DNA of 64,000 nucleotides from DASQPR01 sp963836775 (GCA_963836775.1 CAWIKR010000002.1:372001-436000); one strand, 5' to 3'. Shown: positions 1-13,051, numbered from the stretch's first letter. Notes: a model not told the origin generated them from the letters alone. Program-made: numbers and translations.

Positions 1-657
1 GTAGAACTTCAGCGCCCGGCCACCGGTCGTGGTCTCCGGATTGCCGAACATGACGCCGATCTTCTCGCGCAGCTGGTTGATGAAGATGGCGGTGGTGTTG
101 GTGTTGTTGAGCGCACCGGTGATCTTTCGCAGCGCCTGGCTCATCAGACGCGCCTGCAGACCGACGTGACTGTCGCCCATCTCGCCCTCGATCTCGGCAC
201 GGGGCACCAGGGCCGCGACCGAGTCGATGACGATGACATCGATGGCGCCCGAGCGGACCAGCATGTCCGTGATCTCGAGCGCTTGCTCGCCGGTGTCCGG
301 CTGGGAGACCAGGAGCGCGTCGGTGTCGACACCGAGCGCCTTGGCGTAGTCAGGGTCGAGAGCGTGCTCGGCGTCGATGAACGCTGCGATGCCGCCGTTG
401 GCCTGTGCACTGGCGACCGCGTGCAACGCGACCGTCGTCTTACCGCTGGACTCCGGACCATAGATCTCGACGACACGGCCGCGGGGAAGACCTCCGATGC
501 CGAGCGCGACGTCGAGCGCGATGGAACCGGTGGGTATCACCGCCATCGGGATCGCAGGTCGCTCGCCCAGGCGCATGATCGAGCCCTTGCCATATTGTTT
601 GTCAATCTGCGCGAGTGCGAGGTCGAGCGCCTTCTCGCGGTCTGGCACTGCTGCCAT
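1..657 (-). CDS. recA: RecA recombinase, 5' part (cut by window edge)
   Basis: Only the first 219 codons are present; the gene runs off the left edge. RecA forms ATP-dependent filaments on single-stranded DNA, drives strand exchange and triggers LexA self-cleavage. Walker A (GPESSGKTT) is at residues 67-75 and Walker B (VIVID) at 141-145. The segment NQLREKIGVMFGNPE of the DNA-binding region is near the cut end. The ATG at 657 has AGGGG about 8 nt upstream and gives the usual actinobacterial N-terminus MAAVPDREKALDLAL. The gene follows DUF3046 and an MFS gene on the same strand. A 263-bp upstream region with an SOS-box-like site suggests it has its own DNA-damage-inducible promoter. Identity is certain. 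Confidence 0.98.
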   Translation of the reverse strand, partial: MAAVPDREKALDLALAQIDKQYGKGSIMRLGERPAIPMAVIPTGSIALDVALGIGGLPRGRVVEIYGPESSGKTTVALHAVASAQANGGIAAFIDAEHALDPDYAKALGVDTDALLVSQPDTGEQALEITDMLVRSGAIDVIVIDSVAALVPRAEIEGEMGDSHVGLQARLMSQALRKITGALNNTNTTAIFINQLREKIGVMFGNPETTTGGRALKFY

Positions 658-788
658 AGCTGACACCCCTACTGATTTCGCGGACTTCGCTGTCGAACTC
701 TTCACCGGGCACACGGTAGGCGGTCGGTCTGACAAAACACATCTCGCGCGCCGCGCGCCTGTGGACAAGGTCGTCATGTGGACAATAC

Positions 789-804
789 CCGTACACGTGT
801 TCGA
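789..804 (-). promoter_or_regulatory. Candidate LexA (SOS) box upstream of recA
   Basis: Read on the minus strand the site is TCGAACACGTGTACGG. The actinobacterial LexA consensus is TCGAAC-N4-GTTCGA; the left half matches fully and the right half at four of six bases. It lies about 130 bp before the recA start, consistent with damage-inducible recA promoters in related genera. A second half-site-like TCGAAC occurs near 693 but lacks a partner. Assignment rests on motif and position only. Confidence 0.6.
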
Positions 805-920
805 TGCAAGCCACGACACGCGAAACCCACTCGATCGGCTGTTCACACCGGCCGATCCGGCACCGGACCCCACCGAAAATCGCTCATCCGGGCGGAAACA
901 ACCGCGCTGGCGAAATCGGA

Positions 921-1121
921 TCAGCGCAGCTTCGGCGGCACCCGATCGGGATAGGCGGCGACCACTGCCCGCCACACCGCCACCGTCGGCACGCCGGCCT
1001 TGAGCGCCTCGTTGACGGTCCGCCCGTCCAGCTGTGAGAGCACCTGATCGGCGGCGACGCTGGCCGCGTACGCCGGTCCGAAGGTCGCGTCCAGCCGCGC
1101 CCAGAAGTCGGTCAACCGCAC
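921..1121 (-). CDS. DUF3046 family protein
   Basis: This 66-residue protein starts MRLTDFWARLDATFG and contains VLSQLDGRTVNEAL, the pattern of the DUF3046 family, which is found almost always beside recA in actinobacteria. No biochemical function is known to me. There is no signal peptide, membrane segment or recognisable catalytic motif; it looks like a small soluble helical protein. It starts 2 bp after the stop of the MFS gene, so the two are probably co-transcribed, and it is separated from recA by 263 bp that hold the candidate SOS box. Family assignment is strong; the role is unknown. Confidence 0.9.
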   Translation of the reverse strand: MRLTDFWARLDATFGPAYAASVAADQVLSQLDGRTVNEALKAGVPTVAVWRAVVAAYPDRVPPKLR

Positions 1122-1123
1122 TG

Positions 1124-2407
1124 CTACACCCCTTCACCTGGCGCGCCGGCCAGGACATTCCGCCGCAACGCCAGAGCCAACGATGGCACCGTCGCGATCG
1201 CGGCGACGACTGTCAGCGTGCCATACGAGAAGAGATCGACCACATATCCGGCGAGCGCTCCGCCGACCGCCGCGGCCACGCCCATGGTCAGATCAGACAG
1301 GCCCTGAGCCGTCGGCCGGACCAACGCCGGCACCGACTCGGAGAGCAGCGTCGAGCCCGACACCACCATGCATGACCAGCCAAGACCGAGCAGCAACAGG
1401 CCGGCGGTCAAGCGCGGGGTGCCGTGTCCGGCGGTGCCGGCAACCAGACACGCGGACAGCAGCACGGCCACACCAGCGACGATCACCGCACGGCGGCCGA
1501 ACCGGTCCGCCGCCCACCCGACCAGCGGCGAGAACGCGTACATGCCGGCCACGTGCACGCTCAGCACGATGCCGACCAGCCGGAGCAGATCGGCATCGTC
1601 GTGGGCGCCGCCCATGATGTGCACCGGAGTCATCGACATCACCGCCACCATGACCAGGTGGCCGGTGGTCACCGCGCCGATCGCCAGCCGGGCGTCGGGG
1701 CTGGCCATGATGGCTCGCCAGGCCTGCCCGGTGGTGCTCCGCGGCGGGTCATCGGCGCGGGCATTCAGGCGCTGCGCGGTGAGCAGCGGATCCGGTCGCA
1801 GGAACGTCAGCAGCAGCACGGCAGCCAGCGCGAACACGCCGATGCTCACGATGAACGGGCCGGTCAGCGCCGGTGTTCCGGACCGGTGCAGGATCGAGTC
1901 CGCGGTGCTGGCGAAATTCGGCGCGGCCACGGCCCCGATCGTGGTCGCCCAGACGATCAGCGACAGTTGGCGCGCCCGGTGCCCCGAATCGGCCAGGTCC
2001 ACCGCCGAATAGCGGGCCTGCAGGTTGGCCGCCGAGCCACCGCCGAACAGCAGCATCCCGAGCAGCATCAACCAGATCGAGCCGGCCGCGGCGGCCAGCA
2101 CCACGATCCCGGCACCGACGGCGCCGATCAGGTAGGCGGTGGCCAGACCGGGCCGCCGCCCGAACCGGGACATCAGCCGTGCCACCGGAACAGCGAGCAG
2201 CGCCGCGCCGATCACCGACGCGCTGGATGCGAAGCCGGAGACCTGCACCCCGCCGAGACGCGCGGCCAGAACGCCACCGACAGTGACCCCGATCGTGGTG
2301 CCGATGCCGCCGGCGATATTGGTGCCGAACAGCAGCCGCAGGGTGCGCCGCTGAACCGCGGCACGGTAAGCGTCCCGCTCCGTGTCGGTCATTACGAGGG
2401 CGGCCAT
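1124..2407 (-). CDS. MFS transporter
   Basis: A 427-residue integral membrane protein with about 12 hydrophobic segments. The motif-A-like loop MSRFGRRPG after the second helix and a second copy AADRFGRRAV in the other half are typical of major facilitator family drug or metabolite exporters. I place the start at the ATG at 2407 (MAALVMTDTE), preceded by GGAAGATGGGACG. The frame stays open further upstream, but that stretch overlaps the MocR gene and is arginine-rich without transporter character. Another ATG at 2392 is possible. Its 3' end abuts DUF3046, and 79 bp separate it from the MocR-type regulator, which may control it. Substrate cannot be predicted. Confidence 0.9.
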   Translation of the reverse strand: MAALVMTDTERDAYRAAVQRRTLRLLFGTNIAGGIGTTIGVTVGGVLAARLGGVQVSGFASSASVIGAALLAVPVARLMSRFGRRPGLATAYLIGAVGAGIVVLAAAAGSIWLMLLGMLLFGGGSAANLQARYSAVDLADSGHRARQLSLIVWATTIGAVAAPNFASTADSILHRSGTPALTGPFIVSIGVFALAAVLLLTFLRPDPLLTAQRLNARADDPPRSTTGQAWRAIMASPDARLAIGAVTTGHLVMVAVMSMTPVHIMGGAHDDADLLRLVGIVLSVHVAGMYAFSPLVGWAADRFGRRAVIVAGVAVLLSACLVAGTAGHGTPRLTAGLLLLGLGWSCMVVSGSTLLSESVPALVRPTAQGLSDLTMGVAAAVGGALAGYVVDLFSYGTLTVVAAIATVPSLALALRRNVLAGAPGEGV

Positions 2408-2486
2408 CGTCCCATCTTCCTCTGGCGCAGTGGGGCGCGTCGTCGGGGTTTTCCACCGGCGCCCGGTGGGTTCACGGGTCAAACCA

Positions 2487-3782
2487 TCACCAGGCGTGCC
2501 CGCCCGAGCGGCCGCCCACCGCGGCCACCACGGCATCGGCGAAGACCGGGATGGCGGACTCGTCCAGGGCCGAGATGGTGACCCGGAATCCGGGCGCCGA
2601 CGAGATCCGGTAGAGCGCGCCCGGTGCCACCGCCCAACCCGCCTCGCGCAGTGCCGAAACCGCCAGGGTCTCGTCGGGTACGCGTACCCAGACATTGATC
2701 CCGGTCCGGCCCACCGCATCCAGGCCGCGCTCGCGCAACGCACCGACCAGGCCGTCCCGGCGCCGGTCGTAAGACCGGCCGGCGGCCCGGACCTGCGCTG
2801 CCGCCTCGGCCGAGGACCAGAGCGTGACCACCGCGCGCTGCAGAACCGTGGAGACCCAGCCGGTGCCCAGACGTTGCCGGCCGTCGACCCGGGCGGCGGT
2901 CACCGGATCCGCCACGAATGGCGCGCACCGCAGGTCGGCGCCGTAGGGCTTGGAGACCGAGCGGACGAACGCCCAGTGCGTGCCGACGCCGCAGACCGAG
3001 TGCAGCGGCAGTGCCGACAGCGGTCCGGCATGGTCGTCCTCGATCACCAGAACCGCCGGGAACCGCGCCAACACCAGGCGCAGCGCGCCGGCCCGGGCGG
3101 CGGTGACGGCGGCGCCGGTCGGGTTCTGGGCGCGGGTGGTGATCACGACCGCGCGGGCACCGGCGCCGAGCGCCGACGACAGCTCCGACGGCGACGGGCC
3201 GTCCTCGTCCATCGCGACCGGGACCGGCACCAGACCCAGGGCGGCGATCAGGTCCAGCAGGTTGGCCCAGCCGGGATCCTCGACCGCGACCTTGTCGCCC
3301 GGCCGCAGGTGCGCGCCGAGCAGGCGCTCGATCGCATCCAGCGCACCGCCGGCGATGCCCACCACCCCGGACGCGACACCGTCGCCCGCGAACGCGTCCC
3401 GGGCCAGCGTCGTGAGGTCGCCGGGCGCGGGCGCACACACCGCCGCGTCCAGATCCGGCAGCAACCGCGGGTCCGGTGTGCCGCTGGACAGATCGACGGC
3501 ACCCGCCGGAACGCCGAGCCGCCACTGACCACGCTCGCCCAGCACCGGCGGCCGGGGCCGGACCCGGGTGCCGTTGCGCCCCAGCGTCTCGATCACGCCC
3601 CGGCCTCGCAACGCTTGATAGGCAGCAGCCACCGTCGCCGGGCTGACCTGGAGATCAGCGGCGAGGGTCCGGACCGGCGGCAGGCCGGCGCCCGGAGCAA
3701 GGGCACCGGACCGCACGCCGGCCTCGATGCTCACCGAGATCTCGGTGGCCGTGCCACCGACCACCTGATATTGTCCTGACAC
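2487..3782 (-). CDS. MocR-type GntR/aminotransferase transcriptional regulator
   Basis: This 431-residue protein fuses an N-terminal GntR winged helix (residues about 10-75, with GLPPVRTLAADLQVSPATVA) to a fold-type I aminotransferase-like domain. Cofactor-site residues are present: N220 in QNPTG, the EDDH motif at 248-251, and the lysine of SVSKPYG at K278 that would form the PLP Schiff base. MocR proteins such as PdxR sense PLP or its adducts and often control a divergent gene; here that is the flavin split-barrel/GNAT fusion 42 bp away. The start is a GTG at 3782. Downstream on the same strand lies the MFS gene, another possible target. The effector is not determinable from sequence. Confidence 0.93.
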   Translation of the reverse strand: MSGQYQVVGGTATEISVSIEAGVRSGALAPGAGLPPVRTLAADLQVSPATVAAAYQALRGRGVIETLGRNGTRVRPRPPVLGERGQWRLGVPAGAVDLSSGTPDPRLLPDLDAAVCAPAPGDLTTLARDAFAGDGVASGVVGIAGGALDAIERLLGAHLRPGDKVAVEDPGWANLLDLIAALGLVPVPVAMDEDGPSPSELSSALGAGARAVVITTRAQNPTGAAVTAARAGALRLVLARFPAVLVIEDDHAGPLSALPLHSVCGVGTHWAFVRSVSKPYGADLRCAPFVADPVTAARVDGRQRLGTGWVSTVLQRAVVTLWSSAEAAAQVRAAGRSYDRRRDGLVGALRERGLDAVGRTGINVWVRVPDETLAVSALREAGWAVAPGALYRISSAPGFRVTISALDESAIPVFADAVVAAVGGRSGGHAW

Positions 3783-3824
3783 AATTTAGAGAATGTACTA
3801 GAACATAAGTAGATAGGCAAGCCG
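3770..3824. promoter_or_regulatory. Divergent promoter/operator between MocR regulator and its neighbour
   Basis: Only 42 bp separate the two divergent starts, and the stretch is AT-rich compared with its surroundings. An inverted repeat ATTGT-N6-ACAAT at 3770-3785 overlaps the regulator start codon. The A/T-rich TGTACTAGAACATAAGT at 3794-3810 could hold the -10 elements. MocR regulators typically bind such short divergent regions. No exact -35/-10 pair could be fixed, so this is a regional call. Confidence 0.45.
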
Positions 3825-5042
3825 ATGTCTTACCCCGCCACGCCGCTGACCACGCCCAGCCGCTATCCGGACCGGGCCACCTACGACAAGGACGCCGTGC
3901 ACGAATTGCTCGACGAGCAGTTCTTCTGCCATGTCGGGTTCGTCGTCGACGGTGCCCCGCGGGTGCTGCCGACCCTGTTCGTACGCGTCGGTGAAGCCGT
4001 CTATCTGCACGGCTCCACGGCGGCGACGTGGCTGTTGGCGGCCCGTCGGGAGAGCTTGCCGGTGGTGGTCAGCGTCGCCACCATCGACGCGCTCGTGCTG
4101 GCCCGGGCGCAGCCGCACCACAGCGCCAACTACCGGTCGGTGGTGGTGCACGGCGACGCGACGCTGGTGACTGACGAGGCCGACAAGCGGGCAGCGATGG
4201 CGGCACTGATCGAGAAGGTCGGCCCGGGGCGGACCGCCGAGACCCGGCCGCCGACCGCTGCTGAGCTGGCGGCCACCGCCGTACTCCGGCTGGATCTGGA
4301 GTTGGTGTCGATGAAGCGGCGCACCGGCGGCCCCAAGGACGATGAGGCGGACCTGGCCCTGCCCCACTGGGCCGGAGTGATCCCGCTGGCCGCCACCCGC
4401 GGTCCGGCGGTGACCGAACCCGGAGTGAGTGTCCCGGCGCCGGCCTATGTCCCGACCCGGTCCCGCTGGTTCGATGCGCCGGCCCTGATCGGCAAGTACA
4501 TCCGTCTGGAGCCGACGGCCATCGCCGATGCCGAGGAGATGTTCCACGCGCTCGACGATGACGAGGTGTGGGCGTTCACGACGCTGCCCCGGCCGGGTTC
4601 ACCGGCCGAGATGGCGGCGCTGCTCACCCGCGAACTCGCGAACCCGGCCCGGATGTCGTTCACGAAGCGGCTGGCGGCGACCGGCGAGATCGTCGGGACC
4701 AGCTCGTTCTACGACATCAACCCGGACTACGGGAGCATCGCGATCGGCTATACCCAAATCGCCAAGCCGTGGTGGCGCACCGCGGTCAACACCGAGTCCA
4801 AGCTGCTCATGCTGCGGCACGCGTTCGACGATCTCGGTGCGGAACGGGTGGTGTGGCACGCGGACATCCGCAACGACCGATCCCAGACCGCGATCACCCG
4901 GCTCGGCGCGGCCCGCGAGGGCGTGCTGCGGCACCAGCGCCGGCGGCGCGACGGATCATGGCGGGACACCGCCCAGTTCTCGATGATCTCCGAAGAGTGG
5001 CCTGCGGCACGTCAGCGACTAATGGCCTGGGCAGAGCGGTAG
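3825..5042 (+). CDS. Flavin split-barrel (PNPOx-like) / GNAT acetyltransferase fusion protein
   Basis: A 405-residue two-domain protein. Residues about 15-190 resemble the pyridoxamine-5'-phosphate-oxidase-like FMN-binding split barrel of the NimA type (CHVGFVVDGAPRVLPTLF, followed by YLHGSTAATWLL). Residues about 225-400 are a RimJ/RimL-like GNAT domain (IRLEPTAIADAEEMF, then VVWHADIRNDRSQTAITRLG, which includes the substrate-side helix usual in that subfamily). A short proline-rich linker joins them. The ATG at 3825 gives a compact N-terminus. It is transcribed divergently from a MocR (PLP-sensing family) regulator, so a link to vitamin B6 or amino-acid chemistry is possible but unproven. 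Such proteins could detoxify a reactive compound by reduction and acetylation; that is inference. Confidence 0.85.
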   Translation: MSYPATPLTTPSRYPDRATYDKDAVHELLDEQFFCHVGFVVDGAPRVLPTLFVRVGEAVYLHGSTAATWLLAARRESLPVVVSVATIDALVLARAQPHHSANYRSVVVHGDATLVTDEADKRAAMAALIEKVGPGRTAETRPPTAAELAATAVLRLDLELVSMKRRTGGPKDDEADLALPHWAGVIPLAATRGPAVTEPGVSVPAPAYVPTRSRWFDAPALIGKYIRLEPTAIADAEEMFHALDDDEVWAFTTLPRPGSPAEMAALLTRELANPARMSFTKRLAATGEIVGTSSFYDINPDYGSIAIGYTQIAKPWWRTAVNTESKLLMLRHAFDDLGAERVVWHADIRNDRSQTAITRLGAAREGVLRHQRRRRDGSWRDTAQFSMISEEWPAARQRLMAWAER

Positions 5043-5063
5043 CCGGACCGTCACACTGGTGGA

Positions 5064-5714
5064 ATGTTCGGTGTCGTCAACCTGTGGACCTACGTCGTCG
5101 GAACGGCGCTGATCATCCTGCTGCCCGGCCCGAATTCGATGTACGTGCTGTCCACCGCGGCTCGCCGGGGCGTCCGCCAGGGCTACGCCGCGGCCTGCGG
5201 CGTGTTCATCGGCGACGCGGTGATCATGACGCTCTCGGCGGCCGGTGTCGCCTCGCTGCTGCGCGCCCAGCCGATCCTCTTCGACGTCGTCAAATACGCC
5301 GGTGCGATCTACCTCTGCTACATCGGCTACGGCCTGATCCGGGGCGCCTGGAAGCGCCGGGTCGAGTCTCCGATCGACGCCGCCGACGCGCCCCCGGCCG
5401 CGGTCGACGAACGGTCGCCGTTCAAACGCGCGCTCGTCGTCAGCCTGCTGAACCCGAAGGCGATCCTGTTCTTCATTTCGTTCTTCATCCAGTTCGTCGA
5501 CAAGTCCTACCCATATCCGTGGCTGTCGTTCCTGGTGCTGGGCGCGATCGCGGAACTGTTCAGCTTCCTCTACCTGACGACGCTGATCTTCGGTGGCAGC
5601 TATCTGGCCGGCCAATTCCGGCAGCGGCGCAAGCTGGCCCGCGGCCTCACCACCGGGGTCGCGGCGATCTTCATCGGGTTCGCGGTGAAGCTGGCGACCG
5701 CGTCGCTTTCCTGA
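5064..5714 (+). CDS. leuE: LysE/RhtB family amino-acid exporter (LeuE-like)
   Basis: A 216-residue membrane protein with about six hydrophobic segments. It carries the family signature near the N-terminus (LPGPNSMYVLSTAARRGVRQG, with the invariant PGPN) and KRALVVSLLNPKAILFF in the middle, both characteristic of LysE/RhtB exporters. The overall match is closest to LeuE, which exports leucine and analogues, but substrate is not certain. It begins 21 bp after the flavin/GNAT fusion gene on the same strand, so co-transcription is likely. The gene is followed by a large palindrome before a convergent response-regulator gene. Confidence 0.9.
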   Translation: MFGVVNLWTYVVGTALIILLPGPNSMYVLSTAARRGVRQGYAAACGVFIGDAVIMTLSAAGVASLLRAQPILFDVVKYAGAIYLCYIGYGLIRGAWKRRVESPIDAADAPPAAVDERSPFKRALVVSLLNPKAILFFISFFIQFVDKSYPYPWLSFLVLGAIAELFSFLYLTTLIFGGSYLAGQFRQRRKLARGLTTGVAAIFIGFAVKLATASLS

Positions 5715-5729
5715 CGTTTGGCGGACCGC

Positions 5730-5822
5730 TTTTGCATCAAGAACCCGGAGTTGTCGGAAAACTGCGACTATTTGCCCTATTTGTCGCGCAGGATTTCGAC
5801 AACTCGCGATTTTGATGCAAAA
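5730..5822. repeat. 93-bp imperfect palindrome between convergent genes
   Basis: The arms start TTTTGCATCAA (5730) and end TTGATGCAAAA (5822). An inner matched block AGTTGTCG/CGACAACT and an innermost CTGC-GAC/GTCGCGCAG continue the pairing, leaving a loop of about 14 nt with the direct repeat CTATTTG. It fills the space between the convergent leuE-like and response-regulator genes, where it could act as a two-way terminator (the outer arm ends in T4/A4) or be a relic of a mobile palindrome. No second copy was seen in the window. Confidence 0.7.
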
Positions 5823-5858
5823 CGAACGCGGCGCCGTCGGCTCCAAGAGCGGCCGGCA

Positions 5859-6509
5859 TTACTGCGGCGCCGCCAGCCCGTGCCGGTAGGCGTACTGCAC
5901 CGCCTGCGCGCGATCCCGAACTCCGGTCTTGGCGAACAGCCGGTTGATGTGCGACTTCACGGTCGCCTCGGTGAGGAACAGCCGGGACGCGATCTCGCGA
6001 TTGGACAGGCCGGCCGCGATCAGCTCGAGCACCTCGACTTCGCGGGGCGTCAGCCCGTCCGGCGCGGCGTCCGGCGCCGGAACCGGACCGCCTTCGGCCG
6101 CGGCCAGCAGCTTGCGCTGCACCTGCGGGTCCAGCACGGCCTGGCCGGTGGCGGCGGCCCGAATCGCCTGCGCGATCTGAGCCCGGCCGGCGTCCTTGGT
6201 CAGATATCCGAGCGCGCCGGCGCGCAGCGCGGTCAGGATGTCGGAGTCCTCGGCGTAAGTGGTCAGCACCACGACCTGGGTCAGCGGATGCTCGGCGCGG
6301 ATTTGCGCGGTCGCGCTGACGCCGTCGCGGCGCGGCATCCGCAGATCCATCAGGACCACGTCGGCGCCGTGCCGGGCGACCAGATCGACGGCCTCGTCAC
6401 CATCGGCGGCGGCACCCACCACCTCGACGTCATCGAGCAGACCGAGCAGCAGCACGAGACCCTCCCGCACTGCCGTCTGATCGTCGGCCACCACCACCCG
6501 GATCGTCAC
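5859..6509 (-). CDS. NarL/LuxR-type response regulator
   Basis: A 216-residue two-component regulator. The receiver domain (residues 1-120) has acidic residues D9 and D10, the phospho-acceptor D55 in VVLMDLRMP and the conserved lysine in YLTKDA. A LuxR-type helix-turn-helix occupies about 150-212 (GLTPREVEVLELIAAGLSNREIA, with TEATVKSHINRLFAKTG). The start overlaps the histidine-kinase stop by 4 bp (ATGA), so the two are translationally coupled and surely partners. Target genes are unknown; the usual first target would be its own operon, which includes a small membrane protein upstream. Confidence 0.96.
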   Translation of the reverse strand: MTIRVVVADDQTAVREGLVLLLGLLDDVEVVGAAADGDEAVDLVARHGADVVLMDLRMPRRDGVSATAQIRAEHPLTQVVVLTTYAEDSDILTALRAGALGYLTKDAGRAQIAQAIRAAATGQAVLDPQVQRKLLAAAEGGPVPAPDAAPDGLTPREVEVLELIAAGLSNREIASRLFLTEATVKSHINRLFAKTGVRDRAQAVQYAYRHGLAAPQ

Positions 6510-7627
6510 GTCGGGATCCGCACCTCCACCTTCCAGCCATCGCCGTCCGGACCCGCGGTGAAGCTACCTCCGGCAAGCTCGGTGCGCTCGCGCAGTCCGA
6601 CCAGACCATAACCACCGCCGGCGTGAGCCAGGGGCCGATCGCCGCTGGGCGCCGCACCATTGCGGACGCTCAGCGTCACTTCGCTTTCCGCGTACGCGCA
6701 TCCGATGTCGACAACCGCACCCGGCGCGTGCTTGCGGATGTTGGTGATCGCCTCCTGCGCGGTCCGGTAGAGGGTCAGCGCCACGTCGGCCGGCGGCTCG
6801 GTCGGCACACCGGTGATCTGGACCGTGGCCGTGGCACCGGTGTCCAGGCGGTAGCCCTCGGCCAGCGTCTCCAGCAGTTGCGGCAGCGGCAGCGTGCCGC
6901 CACGCAGCGCGTCCACCGCCCGCCGGGTCTCGGCGATGCCCTCCTTGGCGAGCTGGCTGGCCCGCTTGACCGAGGTGTGCGCCGGCTCCGGCTTGCCGGA
7001 CTCGAGCATCGCGTCGGCCACGTCCAGTTGCAGCGACAGCGCCGCCAACGAGTGCGCCAGCACGTCGTGGATCTCGCGGGCGATGCGGGCTCGTTCGTCC
7101 AGTGCCGCGCTCCGGGCGCGTTCCTCGCGGACCTGCTGGGCTTCGGCGAGAAGCTGATCGTTCTGCTTGCGGACCAGGCCGATGAGCAGTGCCGTGACGA
7201 TCACCGCCGGCCCGGCCATCAACCACGTGGCGACGTCGTCGATGGCGACGTGCCCGACCGCGTACGCGATGACGATCACCACTGCGAATCCGGCCGACCA
7301 CCAGACCGGCCACGATTGCGCCGCCCGGATCACCGCGACCGCGGCGAACGCCAGTGCCGCCGAGTGCGGGCTGACGATGGTGAGCACCGCGCCGGCCAGT
7401 CCGCAGAGCAGCACCGCCGGATCGACCCAGCGGCCGTCCGGCACGATCAGCCAGTAGGCCCAGGCCCCGACCGCGAGCAACAGCAGGACGGTGACCGCGA
7501 GCCCGGCGCCGTGCAGCGACACCCGGGGCTCCGCCAGGGCCACGGTCCAGCTGATGGCGACGAGTGCGATTGAACTCCGCACTCGCCGCCGGTTCTGCGA
7601 CCACTGTGGGCTAAGCCAGACCACCAC
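6506..7627 (-). CDS. Sensor histidine kinase, NarL-partner type (HisKA_3)
   Basis: A 373-residue membrane kinase. About five hydrophobic segments lie between residues 18 and 150, with no large extracellular domain, so it may sense a membrane-related signal. The dimerisation/phospho-acceptor box ARIAREIHDVLAHSLAAL places the phosphorylated histidine at H187. The ATPase domain follows, with the N box in AQEAITNIRKHA (near 290) and G box GGGYGLVGLRER (near 340). The start is a GTG at 7627, 9 bp from the stop of the upstream membrane-protein gene. It overlaps the response-regulator gene by 4 bp. This is a complete kinase of the DesK/LiaS group; the stimulus is unknown. Confidence 0.95.
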   Translation of the reverse strand: MVVWLSPQWSQNRRRVRSSIALVAISWTVALAEPRVSLHGAGLAVTVLLLLAVGAWAYWLIVPDGRWVDPAVLLCGLAGAVLTIVSPHSAALAFAAVAVIRAAQSWPVWWSAGFAVVIVIAYAVGHVAIDDVATWLMAGPAVIVTALLIGLVRKQNDQLLAEAQQVREERARSAALDERARIAREIHDVLAHSLAALSLQLDVADAMLESGKPEPAHTSVKRASQLAKEGIAETRRAVDALRGGTLPLPQLLETLAEGYRLDTGATATVQITGVPTEPPADVALTLYRTAQEAITNIRKHAPGAVVDIGCAYAESEVTLSVRNGAAPSGDRPLAHAGGGYGLVGLRERTELAGGSFTAGPDGDGWKVEVRIPT

Positions 7628-7636
7628 GGGATGTTT

Positions 7637-8131
7637 CTATCGCATCCGGACCGTGCGCCGATCCCGGCCTGATTGCTGCGGCAGGATCGGGTGGCCGGTG
7701 TCGGCGGCCCGCTTGTTCACCACGAGCGTCTCGATCACCATGCTCAGCCCGAAGGTCACCAGCACGGTGGCGCCGGCCGACAGCGTCGCGCCCAAGTGCC
7801 CGGCGCCGAACGCGAAGCCCAGCCGCAGCGCGATCATCGCGAGCCAGACGCCCAGGGTGACCAGCGTGTAGCGCTGCCACAGGTGCCCGTCACGGAGATA
7901 GAGCCGGATGCTGAAGCCGCGGGCCAGGCCGGCGGCCAGGGCAACGACCAGCTCGACGACGAGGAACCCGACGTCGACCGCCGACAGGTGCCCGTGCATC
8001 TGGGAGAAGCCGTAGATCACCATGATCGCCGGGATGACGAACGACTTCGATCCCACCGGCGCGCCGGCGAATCGCTTCCCAATGATCCAGACGACCACCG
8101 CCGCGATCACCAGGATCTGTGCCGAGTCCAT
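7637..8131 (-). CDS. Small multi-pass membrane protein, DUF1453/CcdC-like
   Basis: A 164-residue protein with four or five hydrophobic segments (MDSAQILVIAAVVVWIIGKR at the N-terminus, with IPAIMVIYGFSQM and GVWLAMIALRLGFAFGAG further on). The pattern resembles DUF1453-type membrane proteins. The ATG at 8131 has GAAGG upstream at suitable spacing; the frame remains open beyond it, but only into arginine-rich translated intergenic sequence. It is the first gene of a three-gene minus-strand unit with the histidine kinase and response regulator, so it may be a sensor accessory or a regulated effector. No catalytic residues can be recognised. Confidence 0.8.
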   Translation of the reverse strand: MDSAQILVIAAVVVWIIGKRFAGAPVGSKSFVIPAIMVIYGFSQMHGHLSAVDVGFLVVELVVALAAGLARGFSIRLYLRDGHLWQRYTLVTLGVWLAMIALRLGFAFGAGHLGATLSAGATVLVTFGLSMVIETLVVNKRAADTGHPILPQQSGRDRRTVRMR

Positions 8132-8475
8132 GTCTGCCTGCCTTCTCTCGTCGACCCGCCGCTGCTGACTCGTCGGCGCCGGGCTGATTGCTTCGGCTCG
8201 CTGTCGGGTTGCGAGATCAACGGTATGGAGACGGCCGCCCGAAGGCCTCAGTCCACGGGTGGAGCCCGGGTGGAACCCGACCCCATCCCCTGCGCCCGGC
8301 CCCCGTCCCACCGCCCCCTCCCGATGATCAAGTGCACGATCTTGAGCATCCGGGACGCCATAGCGACCTCGGCCGCACTCGATCTTGCACCTGCCGACGC
8401 ACTCGATCACGGGCATCGCCGGCCGGCCCGGCGGCGGTACGGGCGGATGTCGTACCGCCGGGGCAAGATGGCCGT
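8132..8475. other. Divergent intergenic region (344 bp) holding a repeat element
   Basis: No gene is supported here. It separates the start of the DUF1453-like membrane gene from the Lhr helicase start and must carry both promoters, though no clear -35/-10 pair could be fixed. The right half is occupied by one copy of the 87-bp inverted-repeat element (8324-8410). The stretch before it is C-rich and featureless. Confidence 0.6.
8324..8410 (+). repeat. 87-bp dispersed inverted-repeat element, copy 1
   Basis: It begins ATGATCAAGTGC and ends GCACTCGATCAC, imperfect terminal inverted repeats (10 of 12 bases pair). It aligns without gaps to the reverse complement of 36939-37025, with 73 of 87 positions identical by my count. 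The central GACGCCATAGCGACC is an imperfect palindrome. Size, inverted termini and intergenic position suggest a MITE-like or REP-like element. No open frame or target-site duplication was recognised. Confidence 0.8.
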
Positions 8476-13023
<4,548 letters not shown>

Positions 13024-13051
13024 GCAGGCACCGGGCACCGGGCACCCCAGT

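Noticed and set aside
602..814. A 70-codon minus-strand frame overlapping the recA leader
   Set aside because: It overlaps the recA start and the SOS-box region in another frame and has no recognisable product.
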